From Petaurus breviceps papuanus (Eukaryota > Chordata > Mammalia > Diprotodontia > Petauridae): a stretch of 64,000 nt of DNA. Position 1 is the first letter of the stretch, and every line of letters starts with the position of its first letter. The stretch is taken from positions 56,995,236 through 57,059,235 of the forward strand of contig JAMXIF010000003.1 of the NCBI GenBank assembly GCA_028583685.1. Reading direction: 5' to 3'. The position numbers were made by a program, and so were the translations under genes. Below the pieces are notes generated by a model. The model had not been told where the DNA came from, did not search any database, and saw only the letters and a program-made list of their open reading frames with translations. This document shows positions 20,988 through 32,970 of the stretch, one piece after another.

Positions 20988-22906
20988 ACAATATGGCATT
21001 CTGTGATACATTTAACAGAAGAAAAATTACCTCATGCTTCTCTTGCTTCTTCTATCTGAATGTCAAATTTTTTATTCAACTCTGGTTTTTTCATCAAGAA
21101 TGTTTGAAAGTCCTCTATTCCATTGAATGACCATATTTTCCTCTGAAACATAATACTCAGTTTTGCTGGGTAGGTGATTCATGGTTTGAATCCCATCTCC
21201 TTTTAACTACGGAATATCATATTCCAAGCCCTTAGATCCCTCACTGTAGAAGCTCCCAGATCCTGGGTTATCCTGATTGTTTTCCCACAATATTCAAATT
21301 GTTTCTTTCTGGATGCTTTTAATATTCTCTCCTTAATCTGGGAATTCCAGAACCTGGCTGTAATATTCTAGGAGTTTTCTTTTTGAGATCTTTTTCAGGA
21401 AGTGATCGGTGGATTCTTTCAACCTCTATTTTGCCCTCTGGTTCTAAAATATCAGGGCAGTTTTCTTTGAGAACTTCCTGGAGGATGATATCTAGGTTCT
21501 TACTTTGATCATGGCTTTCAGGTATCCCAATAATTTTTAAATTCTCTCTCTTGGATCTATTTTCAAGGTCAGTGGTTTTTCCAATGAGATATTTCACATT
21601 GCCTTTTAATCTTTCATTTGTTTGGATCTGTTTAACAGTATCTTGATTTTTCATAAGGTCATTAGCTTGCATTTGCTCCAATCTAATTCAGAAGGAATGA
21701 TTCTCCTCAGTGAGCTTTTGAGATTCTTTTTACATCTGGCAAATTCGACTTTTTAAGGCATTCTTCTCCTCATTGCCTTTTTGAACCTCTTTTGCGGTTT
21801 GAGTTACTCTACTTTTTAAGGTGTTATTTTCCTCAGTCAGGCTGTTGACTCTCATTTCATAATTTTCTTGCATCGTTCTCATTTCTCTTCCCAATTTTTC
21901 CTCCACTTCTCTTATCTGCCTCTTAAGGACCTCTATGGCTTATAACCAGCTCATATTTTCCTTTGAAGCTTTTGGTGCAGGAGTTCTGACCTCACTGTCT
22001 TTCTCCTGTTCCATGCTTTGCTCCTTTTGGCCCCCAAAATGGGAGCATAATGTTGGAATCTTCTGTCTGCTTTGTTTTCTTTGCCTGTTCATGTTGCCCC
22101 TCAGTCACTTGATCCCTGTGCTTTTTGCCACTATACTACCAGACAGGGAAGCTTTTGTCCCAAACACTGGGGTTTTCTCAGCTGCCAGAGGTATTAGATG
22201 GATGCCCTCTCTGAGGCCTCCAAACGCTCTGGCAACCTGTACACACACCCCACGACCTCCACCCTAGATTGCAATCCAGATCCAAGCAGGTTAAAGCAAG
22301 AGCGATTAGCCCTTAGCCTGGTCACTTCATCCCCCCTCAGTCTTCAGACCAGGAGCAGAAGCTGCCACATGGTGCTTGCTCTGCAGGGTGGCTCAGTGGC
22401 TTCTTGCCCCTGGGGGCAAATTCAGACTAGCTCCCATTTACTGGTTCCCAAAGTACAGACTCCACTGACTTCTCACTTTGTCCTTCTCATATGTGTTGAT
22501 AATTGTGGAGAAGGCCTCAGCTCCTGCTTATCTGGAGTCCCTATGGCCAGGCGCCTGGTCAGACCCTCCATGGGGCTAAAATCTCCAGCTCACATGGGCC
22601 TGGGCTGGGCTCCCAGAGTGCTTAGCTGGACAATTCCTTCTAGCCTCCCAGGCTGTCCTCAGAGGGAGGTTAGCTTCTCTGTGTCATTTTGTGGGTTCTG
22701 CAGCTCCAAAGTTTGTTCAGAGTACCCTTTTTGCATGGATTGGGGAAGGTGGAAGCCAGAGGCGCGCGGAGGGCTTGCTTTTACTCTGCTATCTTGACTC
22801 TGCCCCCTCCAGGATTTGTGTAGAGGTTCTATTTTATGATTGTTATGAAGTGATTAAGGGAGATTTATGGTGATTTACTGCTTACTCTGCCATCTTGGTT
22901 CCCAGA
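20975..22906 (-). mobile_element. ORF1-only L1 (HAL1-like or prematurely polyadenylated copy)
   Basis: On the minus strand it starts with 'ccaagatggcagagtaagca' (about 22900) and a second start motif 'cagagtcaagatagcagagt' (about 22803). The 5'UTR is followed by ORF1 (about 21960-21040), then only about 70 bases and a run of about 17 A plus AT repeats at 20987-20925. No ORF2 text is present. The normal L1 order is 5'UTR, ORF1, ORF2, 3'UTR, so this copy comes from an RNA ending just after ORF1. It is either a HAL1-type element or an L1 transcript cut short. Confidence 0.8.
21040..21960 (-). pseudogene. L1 ORF1 remnant, well preserved RRM section
   Basis: The minus-strand frame at 21319-21681 encodes DLENRSKRENLKIIGIPESH, then a stretch ending PDILEPEGKIEVERIHRS. 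Human ORF1p has DLENRSRRSNLRIIGVPE at the equivalent position, so this is the ORF1p RRM (Transposase_22) domain, residues about 40-105 of this frame. A heptad-like coiled coil precedes it (LMKNQDTVKQIQTNERLKGN). The C-terminal domain follows in another frame at 21040-21310 ('aatcctgggttatcctgatt' reversed). Broken frames exclude a working protein. Confidence 0.85.
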
Positions 22907-25409
22907 AATCATCTCTTCTATTATACTTTTGCAACTCTGATCCAACCACTCAAAAAATCCAACCACTGATCCAACATCTGATCCAACCACTCAAAAACTG
23001 GTAATCTAAAACATGTAGAGAATTGAAATAGGTGACATTATTTGTATGTTTTAATATGGGAATAATAAGTGCTAAATTGTTGAAGGTATAACATTCATCT
23101 AACAAGATATGTGTCATTTTCACCCCAACTCAAGACATAAAAGCTATGCAAAGACACACTTCTGTTAGCAATTACTTAAAGAAAAAATTAAATCTCAGAA
23201 TACTTTCAATATAAGAGGATGAATAAGTCTTCTGAAAGATCAGAAGAAAAAGGGAGGATTAAGTCAAATTCTTTTTTTTTTGAAACTAACAGTATTAAGT
23301 TGCTCCAAGTATTATATTTATTTGCCATTAACCTGATTTCTTCAGAAAGGAAAGTTTTAACCTCTTAGAAAATCAAGATGTAGTTAGCCAAAGGATCATG
23401 ATTACAAAAAAGAGATTTATTAGGCAAGGAGAATATTTGATTCTGTACAGACATAGAAAATAATTCAGAATATAGATAAAAAGCTTATAATCTGCATTTG
23501 AGGAATAGATTTAATGCGTTTAGAAATCTCATATGTTGGGAAAGAAAGTGCTAGCTAAGGAATTTCAGAGTGGCAGTGACTTTCAAAATGATACATTTCC
23601 TATTCAGAGGCAGATCTGTTCCTAGTTATGATGAAATGACAACTTACTCATCAGTCTTGTCACTTTGAATCTGTCCTTTTATCCATCAGAGAGTGATGGC
23701 CTAAGGAAATCAATGACAATGAAATTGCAATTTAGAACTGATTTTATTTTTATTATTAAGAAATTACCCACCCTGTTAATTCAATAAAGAGTAATTAGAG
23801 TTTTATATTCCTTTTTTAAAAAATGTCAGAGTCATGGACATCTCAGACATGTCACTTATCTAAATATAAGTCCTTTTGACTGACTGATGCATTTAATTCA
23901 TTTTGACAAAGTCAAGTAAACTGCCAATCTCCCTTAAATCAGATAATAAAGTATTTATATTCCTTCACTTTTCTGTTACTTGGCACTTGTTTCAATAAAC
24001 ATTACTTTGATGCATATCAATTTTTAATTGAGAAAGATGTCTTAGACATTTTATTGACAAAATGCATGCCTAGTAAATAACAGGAAGCAATGAAATATGT
24101 AAAACAGAGGAGGAACTCTGTGATAATTTTATAGTTTTTACCTGGAATTGATCAAGAAATGGTAACTTGGCAATGGTATAATTGATAGTTTGGAATTTAT
24201 TGGCAATTTTCCATTGAAACAGATGAACTAAATCCATTTAAAATGTATGCTTACAGCAATGAAAACATTGCATGGATTGTTTGCAACTTACAAATAACTA
24301 GGTAATGCAGTTTTAAAAAAAAAAAGAGGCTATAGTTAGCCAGTTTTAGAAATGAATCATTTTAAAAGTTATTTTTCTATATTTTTGCATTAAAAAAATG
24401 ATCAGGATAAAGTATTGATGCAGAAAATTAAAGAGATCTTAAAAACAGATCCCTGAAATAGATTGACCCATATTACTTACCAATGGGGAGTAATAGCATT
24501 CAATTTGGCTGAATTATAATTAAAGCACTATACCAATTCCAGCTTTGTTTGGGTACCTAAAAAGTCAACACAACCCCATTTTTGCTAATTTTTCTCATAA
24601 GACCTAGTATTTTCTAAGAACTCTGGGTCTCTACCAAATTGGGTTTGTGCTCAATAGCTTGTGAAGTTTATGTCATTCTAAAAGTATTATGTACATAGGT
24701 CTATGTGACATTATTATGTTCATCAACTAAAAGAGCATCCCTACAAGAGGATCTACCATACATATTGATGATAGCTCCTTGAGAGCCATCTAGAATTAAA
24801 TTCTCACCTAAATTTCCTGAATACACAAGAATAATTCTCTGAGTACCACACCTTCTTATGTAGACCTATTTAGTATTTCATCTTAAGAAGCAAAAAGAAG
24901 TATTGAAGAAAAAGGAAGAGCAGTAGCAAAATTGAATAAGACATATTTTAGGTGTTTCCCCAGGATATTTCTGCCTCATGAGGACTAGGATCAAGAAAAA
25001 ATTAAAAAAAAGTTTAACTAGAAACTGATGAAAGTGGAATTGTCCACCATAGATAAAAGTTAAAGAAGATCTTTAGGAAATTAAGAATAAAAGGGAAAGA
25101 AACAAAGTGGTATATAGTGGCTCAGAAGAGTCATTGCTAGCATTTTTAATGCTTTAGATAAATAGCATGAAATATATGTTAATGGGGTGGGGGAGGATAC
25201 AATTCCAGGACACTCTAAAGCTACTATGGAAAAAATTATCATGGGTATGAACAGTTTGTGGGGAGAGTGAGGGAGAAGTAAAAATAACACTTGGAAATCT
25301 TAGTGCTTTAACTGGGGAATAACAGAATACTGTTAGGGGAGAGGGAGTGATGAGAAGGGACTGGGCAGGAAAGAAATGATGCCACATACTGCTACCAAGA
25401 AGTATAGCT
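22907..25409. other. Low-repeat interval; one short direct repeat
   Basis: I see no gene or transposon over 2.5 kb of AT-rich DNA. A 20-base unit CTGATCCAACCACTCAAAAA occurs at 22937-22956 and again at 22978-22997, with a partial copy between them. Confidence 0.5.
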
Positions 25410-25675
25410 GTCCTTCCTTCTGTAATAGCTAATGAGCATTTTTGGAAAATGTAAGGCTTTCAAAGTACTTTTCTTGTATTTTCTCATCCCATCCTCACAG
25501 ATCTGTGAGGCAGATGATATTATTATCTCCATTAGTTAAAATAGAAAACTGAGGACATAATTTAACTGACTTGTTTAGCATAATAGAACTAGCAAGTGCC
25601 TGCCTCAGGATTTGGACTCAGGTGTTCCTAATCCCAAAATTCTAACCACTGTATATTATTTTAATGATTTATTCT
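25410..25675 (-). repeat. MIR CORE-SINE
   Basis: The plus-strand text is the reverse of MIR: 'taatagctaatgagcatttt', 'tcatcccatcctcacagatc', 'gaggcagatgatattattat', 'aaaactgaggacataattta' and 'ggatttggactcaggtgttc', ending 'attctaaccactgtata'. Nearly the full length is present. Confidence 0.85.
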
Positions 25676-26004
25676 TGCTAAATAACTTCTGAGTTTGGTT
25701 GTTCAGCCTTTATGAAGGACTTAAAGTGTTGTCAAAACCCCTTTGATATCCTTGGAGGAAAGCACCCATCACCTTGTCTTAGTTAAAGTAATGTGACGAA
25801 GAAATTCTAGGGAATGGAGCATGCACCAAACAGACTACATTTTACTGGTCCTAACTCTCCCCTGAGGAGAGATGACTGGCTCTGAAGCAGTAGAAAACAT
25901 GATCGCAAACATAGAACATTAGGAAATAAGTAATACAGCTTCTCTGTGTCTATACCCAAGAAATCAGCAAAGAGGACACACATATTATCACACATACCTA
26001 TCAA

Positions 26005-26125
26005 TAAATCAAAAAGCCTTTACTAAGGGCTTATTATGTGTTAAGTGCTATACTAACCACTGAGGATACAAAGTGATAACATCCTGTACCCTTCTATTGA
26101 TGGAGACAACATGTACATAAATAGA
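26005..26125 (+). repeat. Old L2/CORE-SINE-like fragment
   Basis: 'ttactaagggcttattatgt' and 'taagtgctatactaaccact' followed by 'gaggatacaaagtgataaca' resemble an ancient mammalian repeat that recurs here at 47205, 58055 and 62903. Confidence 0.6.
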
Positions 26126-26594
26126 TAGACATAGGGTATGTACAGAGTACAACAAAGTAACTTTAATGGAGAAGGAACTAGGAGCAGGAGCACAAATTCA
26201 GAATCAATGTCTGTGTCTGGCCTACCAAATGATTCTCCTCATGTAACCATTGTATTCTCCTTTACCAATTCACCTCCATACTGCATGAAGATGAGTAAAT
26301 TAATGAAATACTATTTATGTTGCCTCTATTCAAAATTCCCTAAACTAAATTGATTTGGAGAGAGAGACAGACAGACAGACAGAGAGAAAGAGACAGAGAG
26401 AATGGTAGAACCTAGGAAAATGAGAGCTGTTTGACAATTCAAAGATAGTGTTTCCTGAATGTGCTGGTGGTCAGAAAACCATGTGGAATTGTAGTATAAT
26501 GTCACTAATTTGTTCCTCTAAGGTCATATCCTGTTTTGTTCCTTCTGAATAATCTCCAATTACAAGTTGCAAAGATTTCTGGAATATATACATA

Positions 26595-26653
<59 letters not shown>

Positions 26654-26660
26654 TCCCCCC
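26126..26660. other. Simple repeats, otherwise unrecognised
   Basis: A GA/CAGA-rich stretch lies at about 26356-26402 and a (TA)n array ending in T and C runs at about 26588-26660. No gene is seen between them. Confidence 0.6.
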
Positions 26661-28090
26661 AGAATAGGCTTTACAATAATAAAATGCCATCAAGTTGAAG
26701 GTCTCTTTGTATATGGCCTATTTACTCAGAACAGATGCAAAAGTTATTAAGTTTTTAGGTCAAGGGCATGTATGACTGGAAAGATAGGTGAACAGTTATG
26801 TAAGAAGAATGACAGTCAATAGATGATTAGTCCAAGTGTTATACTAAGTTAGTAGAATAACAAGAGGAAAGCTTCCATGATCCTACATCACACCTCTTCA
26901 AAATACATCTAGAAAAGCATGAAAAGGCATCTCCAAAGACAAGGAAGTATGGAGTAGTTGGTATATCCCTAAGTGAAAGGAATAATCCCTGCCCCACAAT
27001 CAAATCCTAAATCCTTCAAAGTATCAATATAATGTTTCTTCACAAGAATTCAGAATATCTTACCTAATTTTAAAATTTTATACTCATATCACCCCTAGAA
27101 AGGAGAAATACTAGCCATTATTAACCCCATACATTTTGTTGTTTGTTTAAGACTTGATCAATGATTTCTCTGGTGCCAGGGACCCCAGTATAGAAATTTT
27201 CTCCCCTAAAGCAAATTGACCCTATATCTATGAATGAGTCTTGAAAAATGCTAAGGACACTAAAAGGTTAAATTATCTGACCATTATCTTCACAACTATG
27301 TGTGCCAGAGATAGGATTTATACCTACCTGCCTTTCTATAAACCATTTATATATGTGGAAATGGAGATACACATAAATTAAATAACAAAGTAATTGCTAA
27401 ATTATAATTTCATGGGACTTCACTAGTCTTCTGCCTCAGTGCTCTTTCCAATGTAACATCCTGAATTGTATCGCAGAACAAAATCAGCTTTGCTAAAGGG
27501 GGCAGGTAGCAGGTAAGTGGGGAAAGAGAGGGAAAGAGAGACAGACAGAGAGAGACAGAGAAAGAGATGTGACTGCTATTATACTCTTCTTACTTTTGGA
27601 AAGGGCAGGCAATATAAAGAAGACTGTTGTTTCTATAAATGGTAGATCAATAATAAAAAAAGAACACATTAGGCTTACTTAAGATGGAAAAAATGTTCAT
27701 GTATTCCATATAGTGACATTATGACTTTAAAACTATTGGAGAGACTATATATACATACATAAATACACACAAATAATTGATATGCATATATACATATATA
27801 TGTATATATCTACATTTAGGTATGTGTGTATGTATATATATATATAATATTTCATTACTATGATTTTTACTACAAATTCTCTATAAACTTATAATATATG
27901 AGTAGTATAATAAAACTGAAATTACTTTTAAAAACTCACATTCCTTTTTCTACTTGATCTGTTCAGCATGCAACAATTCATCTTCCATATAACTGTCAAA
28001 TTGGTATTCTTAAGACAAAGATTTAACCCATAGATCCTATACTCAAAAATCTTTATCATCTCCCCATTTGTTCTAGGAAAAAGGGGGAAA
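26661..28090. other. No gene; GA and TA simple repeats
   Basis: A GAGA/CAGA tract lies at about 27520-27568 and a TA/CATA-rich tract at about 27748-27848. The rest is unrecognised AT-rich DNA. Confidence 0.5.
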
Positions 28091-28094
28091 CCTA

Positions 28095-28305
28095 CATTTA
28101 TTTACTATCTACTATGTGCCAAGCACTATGCTAAGTGATTTACAAATGTTATTTTATCCTCCCAACACACTGGGGAGGTAGGCATCATTATTTCCATTTA
28201 ACGTTTGAGGAAATTAAGGTGAAATAACTTGTTTTGGTTCAAATAACTGATAAATACCTAAGACAAGATTTCAATTAATATCTTACTGACTCTAGGCCCA
28301 GAATT
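28095..28305 (-). repeat. MIR CORE-SINE
   Basis: The reverse of MIR is clear: 'ttactatctactatgtgcca', 'agcactatgctaagtgattt', 'tattttatcctcccaacaca', 'gaggtaggcatcattatttc' and 'tttgaggaaattaagg'. It ends in a decayed head. Confidence 0.85.
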
Positions 28306-28309
28306 CATA

Positions 28310-28450
28310 TGGTCATTCATAGTTAGAACCTTACAAGAACACTAAGAAACAGGTAGTAGATGGATCTTTATCCTGATTTTACAAGTAAAACAACTAACCG
28401 TCAGAAGGGTAATGTGATTTTTCATTAGACACAAGGAAGTGATGATCAGG
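28310..28450 (-). repeat. Second MIR-family fragment
   Basis: 'cctgattttacaagtaaaac' followed by 'gggtaatgtgatttttcatt' looks like a second degraded MIR in the same orientation. Confidence 0.45.
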
Positions 28451-29014
28451 GGAGATATGTGAACCAGATTTTAATACTAATTCAGGAGTATATGAACAAT
28501 GTCATGTTTTCTCTTACATGAAATTATATCTAGTTTGTTGAATCTAACATAACTTTACCAAAAACAGGTAAAATCTTGGAAAATATGTGCTTTTTTGATG
28601 TGCTAGTCATTAAAAAAATACTATATTAACTTTCTATGTTCTATTCCTGATGAAGTCACACAGGCTTTTCTGTATTCAAAAATAATTTTAGATAACCACT
28701 TGCCAATTTAATAAGAAGCAGAAGAATTTTGTCAGGAAATCAGACATGAGATTTGTGAACTAGAATGTTCAGAATTCACTTTCTCCCTGTCTTAGAGAAA
28801 ATCAGAATAAACATACTCTACCAAAGTACTATATTTTAGGAACTTTGCTAAAACCCATGGCTACAATAACAAAGGTGGAACCAATCTGCCTTCAGAGAAA
28901 TACTGTTCTATCGTGAGTGATATCCTCCAGTTCTTTTTACGCAATGGAAAATATTTCATCTGCATTGGTAACTTTATTTTATCCAGAGGAACCAGGATAA
29001 CACTTCGTTTTATT
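28451..29014. other. No recognised feature
   Basis: No identifiable repeat or gene is seen. A short minus-strand frame at 28861-29043 runs into the RTE tail and looks like chance. Confidence 0.45.
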
Positions 29015-29372
29015 GTGTTGTCATTGTTCAATTGTTCAGTCATGCTTGATGCTTTGAGACCCCATGGACGGTAGCATGCCAGGCTTTTATATCCTCCACT
29101 AGCTCCTGAAATCTACCCAACATCATGTCCTTGGTTTCCATAATATTATCTATTCATCTGCTCCTCTGTTATTTCCCTTTCCTTTCACCTTCAATCTTTC
29201 TTAGCATAAGGGTCTTTTCCAATGAGTCCTGTGTTTTTATTATGGAGTCAAAATATTAAAGTTTCAGCTTCATTATTTGACCTTCCAATGAATAGTCTAA
29301 ATTAATTTCTTTAAGTATCTACTAATTTGATCTACTTGCTCTACAAGGAATTTTAAAAAGTCTTCAACTCTA
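29015..29372 (-). mobile_element. RTE (BovB-like) LINE 3' end
   Basis: Reading the plus strand gives the reverse of an RTE 3' end: 'ttgttcagtcatgcttgatg', 'gaccccatggacggtagcat', 'gccaggctttta', 'cttcaatctttcttagcata', 'agggtcttttccaatgagtc' and 'ttccaatgaatagtctaaat'. The same order occurs in bovine BovB. Only the last part of ORF and 3'UTR remains, and the adjacent ORF body is missing. Confidence 0.85.
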
Positions 29373-29659
29373 AAATTTATTTTTTTAAGAGGAGCAGACA
29401 TGAACTATTTTTTTCCAATTTACTTACTTATTTTTAGTTTTCAACATTAATTTCCACAAGATCTCATGCCATTTTCTTTTCTGCCCTATTGTTTCTGATC
29501 AAGATGTTTCCCATTACAAAAAATACTATCTTAGCTGCTCTTCTATCCAAAGTTATCCTCCTTTGAAATCCAGTTTAGGCTCCACTTCCCTAGAAAACAC
29601 CTTCTCTCAAAGAATTATATGGTATGGACCATACTTTTGACACCTGATGATTTTTTCCA
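29373..29659. other. Possible L1 3' scrap, otherwise unrecognised
   Basis: 'gttttcaacattaatttcca' and 'caagatctcatgcca' at about 29437-29472 weakly resemble the reverse of an L1 3' end. The remainder is not identifiable. Confidence 0.35.
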
Positions 29660-29885
29660 TGTATTTTTTTTCTGAGAGGCAACCTTAGAGTCAAATTAAC
29701 GTAGGTATCACTCCTGCCTCTGATCTATACGGGCAGTATCACTCTGGACACTCGGCACTGATTTGCTCTCTCAGTACCCTAACAAGTGTCTAAATTAAAG
29801 AGGAAGTTTTGAAGTTAATTGATAGAAGGAATTTACTGAGAAGGAGTTCCCTGCACAATGGAATCACAGGTCTAGTCAAAAAGTG
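29660..29885 (+). mobile_element. Mar1-like marsupial SINE
   Basis: 'cactcctgcctctgatctat' (box B region), 'ctcagtaccctaacaagtgt', 'ggaatttactgagaaggagt' and 'tggaatcacaggtctagtc' follow the order of a marsupial SINE. That SINE ends '...gaaatcacaggtccagtc'. A second copy is at 59155-59375. The name Mar1 is from memory of the consensus. Confidence 0.65.
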
Positions 29886-31390
29886 AGAATGCCTTTTTCT
29901 TTGCTTCATACGTTTAAGTATTAATCATAATAGTAAAGGTAATTTTAAAACAGTTTTGTATTCCCTCAGAACACAACATATAATGGTCACAAAAATAATA
30001 TTGCTTCCAAGAATGCAGTGGGAGAGTAGGAAGTTAATCTGCTAATAAAATTATTCCCTACATAATTCATTTACAATTCACCAATATTAAAAAGTTATGA
30101 AAATATGAGCCCAGCTCTTCCCAAATTATAAAAGTGAGGGATATTGCAAGGCATGTGACTGGGCTCATTGATGTTTTTTATATCCTATTATTACTATTTA
30201 TTAATGTGAAATATGTCACTGGCAATTACTTAAGACAGTAAAATGCCAGCATAATGAAACTATCTTCTGCTTTTGATTTGATGCTCTTCCTAAATTCCTT
30301 GACCAATTTTCCTCTTTTTCATTGCTGTTTGGAATATTACTTCCACTGAAGTAAAGAAAGTGATTATATATCTAGATAAATTTCATTTGATTTACTGATC
30401 ACTAAACTCCAATCTCAAGAAGAATAAAAAATCAGGATAACATACCAATGTAATAGTATCACATAAAGATTAATTTCAGCAACACAGAATCAGGATTATA
30501 TATAATTTTCTCTTACAAAAAAAAACAAAGTTTATACTTTTGGGCCTTCTGTATCTTTAACCAAAAACATTGCCATCCAAAAATCAACAGCAAATTATTT
30601 CTGTCTCTTTATCATATTTGGTTTTATATTATTTCCCTTTGAGATTTACATTGTCAATTCAATGAAGTAAACTCATATGGTTGTTTGAGAGACAGACTTT
30701 GAAAAGGAGGCACCAGAATATTCACTTGCTCTAAGGAAACATTGACTATGAAGGTTCACATTCATATTGCCCTGCTTATAGTATAATTTTTTTGTAAATC
30801 TCTCTATTGGTCTCTAAATTTTTTTTAATTATATCACAGAGTGCAATGGAGAAGAGGCATGGTGAATGTGAGAAAGTTGCAACATATAAGCAGTGAGGAA
30901 CTCTAAAGGGGAAGAACAATAAAAGATGTCATCAAGGAAATATTTAATAGTAATAGGTACTCTGGTCACCTAGGAGGGTAAGAGATGATGGTGAACAGGG
31001 TCCTATCTTCCACTAGTATGTTCCCAATAGAAGTCATGAAGGAAGGTCTCCAATTTGTTAGGTAAGTTCCCTTTCTTGAACATCTAGGAGCACATAGGCA
31101 AGGGTGGCATAGTAGAAATAAGCATAAATGGATTGTAATCTACACCATTAAAGAACTTGAGTGTATATATATCTCTAAAACTAACGCTCAATTTCTGGTC
31201 ATTTGGGGACATCATTTCTAGATGACAATCCAGTCTAGCCATGGGTTGGAGGATTCCTTAGAGAGATGTTTGGATTTTTGGCCCATGACATATTTTCCTA
31301 CTTTGGTCCTTTATCTACACCTCTCAAGATATTTTAATGGAGAATATTTCAAAAAACTAATGACTCTTTGGATATCATAACAAAATTCCT
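29886..31390. other. No recognised feature
   Basis: 1.5 kb of AT-rich, repeat-poor DNA with no open reading frame of note. Confidence 0.45.
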
Positions 31391-31394
31391 ATAA

Positions 31395-31605
31395 AAGATT
31401 GAGGAAATAGAACTGGATTTGGACACAGTGAGCTTGAATCCAACTCCTGCCTCTGACACTTTTTACATGAATGACAATGAACAAATAAATCACTTTATCA
31501 CTTCCACTTCCATTATCCATAAGATAATAACTACATTACACAACTCAGAGGATATTTGTGACAGTCAAAGTAGTTCATCCATGTAAAGTTTCTTTTAAAT
31601 ATTAA
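31395..31605 (+). repeat. MIR-family CORE-SINE
   Basis: 'gagcttgaatccaactcctg', 'cctctgacactttttacatg', 'attatccataagataataac' and a tail 'ccatgtaaagtttct' give the MIR order. Confidence 0.7.
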
Positions 31606-31624
31606 AATTTTTCTTTAAGGAGCA

Positions 31625-31795
31625 GTGGTTATTGGGCTAGACTTGAATTTAAAAAAAAGTTCTGTTTTCAAATCCTAACAGCACCACAAAACCTCTGACA
31701 CTAGGTTTTAGTCACAAATGAGTTATGTTTTTTTAACTTCCAGGAGCTTCTATTCCCTCATCAGGAAAGAATTGTATAAGTTTAGATTGGAAGAG
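31625..31795 (+). repeat. MIR-family fragment
   Basis: A second degraded copy follows: 'gcagtggttattgggctaga', 'gttttcaaatcctaacagca', 'cctctgacactaggttttag' and 'attccctcatcaggaaag'. Confidence 0.6.
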
Positions 31796-32520
31796 AGAAG
31801 ACTCATAGAAAGATTACGTGCTTTCTTCAAGTGTATGATGGAGAAGTGAGTAGATTTGTTCTATTTGATCTCATAGAGTAGTATCAGGAGTAATCAGTGG
31901 AATTATAAAGAAGAAAAATTAGACCCCAAATCAGGGGGAAAAATGAAACTCCCTAACAATGAATTAGTGTTTTCCAGACATAGAATACATTAGTGCAAGA
32001 AGTCGTGGGTTCTCTTTCTTTGAAGGTTTGCAATAAAAGTTTTGAAAACCTCCTCTTTTGTTGTGAACATGGCTTTGGCCCAGAAATTGCACTCAATGGC
32101 CATTGAGGTTCTATTCAGAGATTCTGTGATCTATACAATAAGAATAACATTACCTGAAGCACCTACCTCATGGATTTGTTCTTTCCAAACAACATATTTT
32201 ATACAATCATTTTATACATGACAAATCCCTCTATTGATTAATTTTTTTCAAATTCTTATTATGCTACTTAGTATTTTCCCTAACTTCCATGATGCTTGGA
32301 ATGGAATTTCCTTCATTCTATGACTTTTGCTTTGTGTAATTTTCAAAGAGATGAAAAACAACATGTGTCTTTCAGAAATTATTTAGGAAAAGATCAATAC
32401 TTCCAAGCACTGAAATCATTTCCTTGGGCTGAAGATCAGTAACAGTGTGAGAAACAGTGTCGCATTGCCAAATAAAGATAAATAACTCTCCCCCTTCATA
32501 TCTGTAAAGTAGGAAGCTAG
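31796..32520. other. No recognised feature
   Basis: No identifiable repeat or gene is seen in this AT-rich interval. Confidence 0.45.
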
Positions 32521-32521
32521 T

Positions 32522-32768
32522 TTACTCATTTTTCAGTCATTTTTGGTTCTTTGTCACCATATTTGGGTTTTTTTTGGCAAGTATATTGGACTGGTTTTCA
32601 ATTTCTTTCTCCATCTCATTTTACACATGAGGAACTGAGGCAAACATGGTTAACTGACTTACCCATGGTCACAGAGCTAATAAAAGTCTAAGATCAGATT
32701 TGAACTAAGGAAGACCCATTTTTCTGATTCCAAGGCCAGCGCTCTGTCCACTGTATGACATAGCAGTG
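32522..32768 (-). mobile_element. tRNA-derived SINE with RTE-type tail
   Basis: The reverse of the 11785-12038 element: 'ttttcagtcatttttggttc', 'ttttggcaagtatattggac', 'atttctttctccatctcatt', 'ttacacatgaggaactgagg', 'tgaactaaggaagacccatt' and 'ccaaggccagcgctctgtcc'. The RTE-like tail is on the left, as expected for a minus-strand copy. Confidence 0.85.
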
Positions 32769-32794
32769 CCAATGGAAAGCTATAGGGCCATTAA

Positions 32795-32970
32795 TCTAGA
32801 GTGGGAAGGTGCATAGCAGGTCATCTATTCCTACTACCTCGTTTTACTGATTAGGAAATTGAGACTTGGAGAAATTAATAACTTACACAAGGTTACACAA
32901 CAACAAATTTTGGATTAAAACCTAGGTCTTCTGACCCTAAAACCAGCACATTCTCCAGCATACCATTTCA
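32795..32970 (-). repeat. MIR-related SINE
   Basis: 'ggtcatctattcctactacc', 'tcgttttactgattaggaaa', 'ttgagacttggagaaattaa' and 'ctaggtcttctgaccctaaa' match a marsupial MIR-related repeat in reverse. A sister copy lies at 33740-33925. Confidence 0.7.

Noticed and set aside
22198-22797. A 199-codon plus-strand frame, the longest in the window
   Set aside because: It lies antisense across the GC-richer L1 5'UTR, has no domain or start context, and its length follows from low stop density there.
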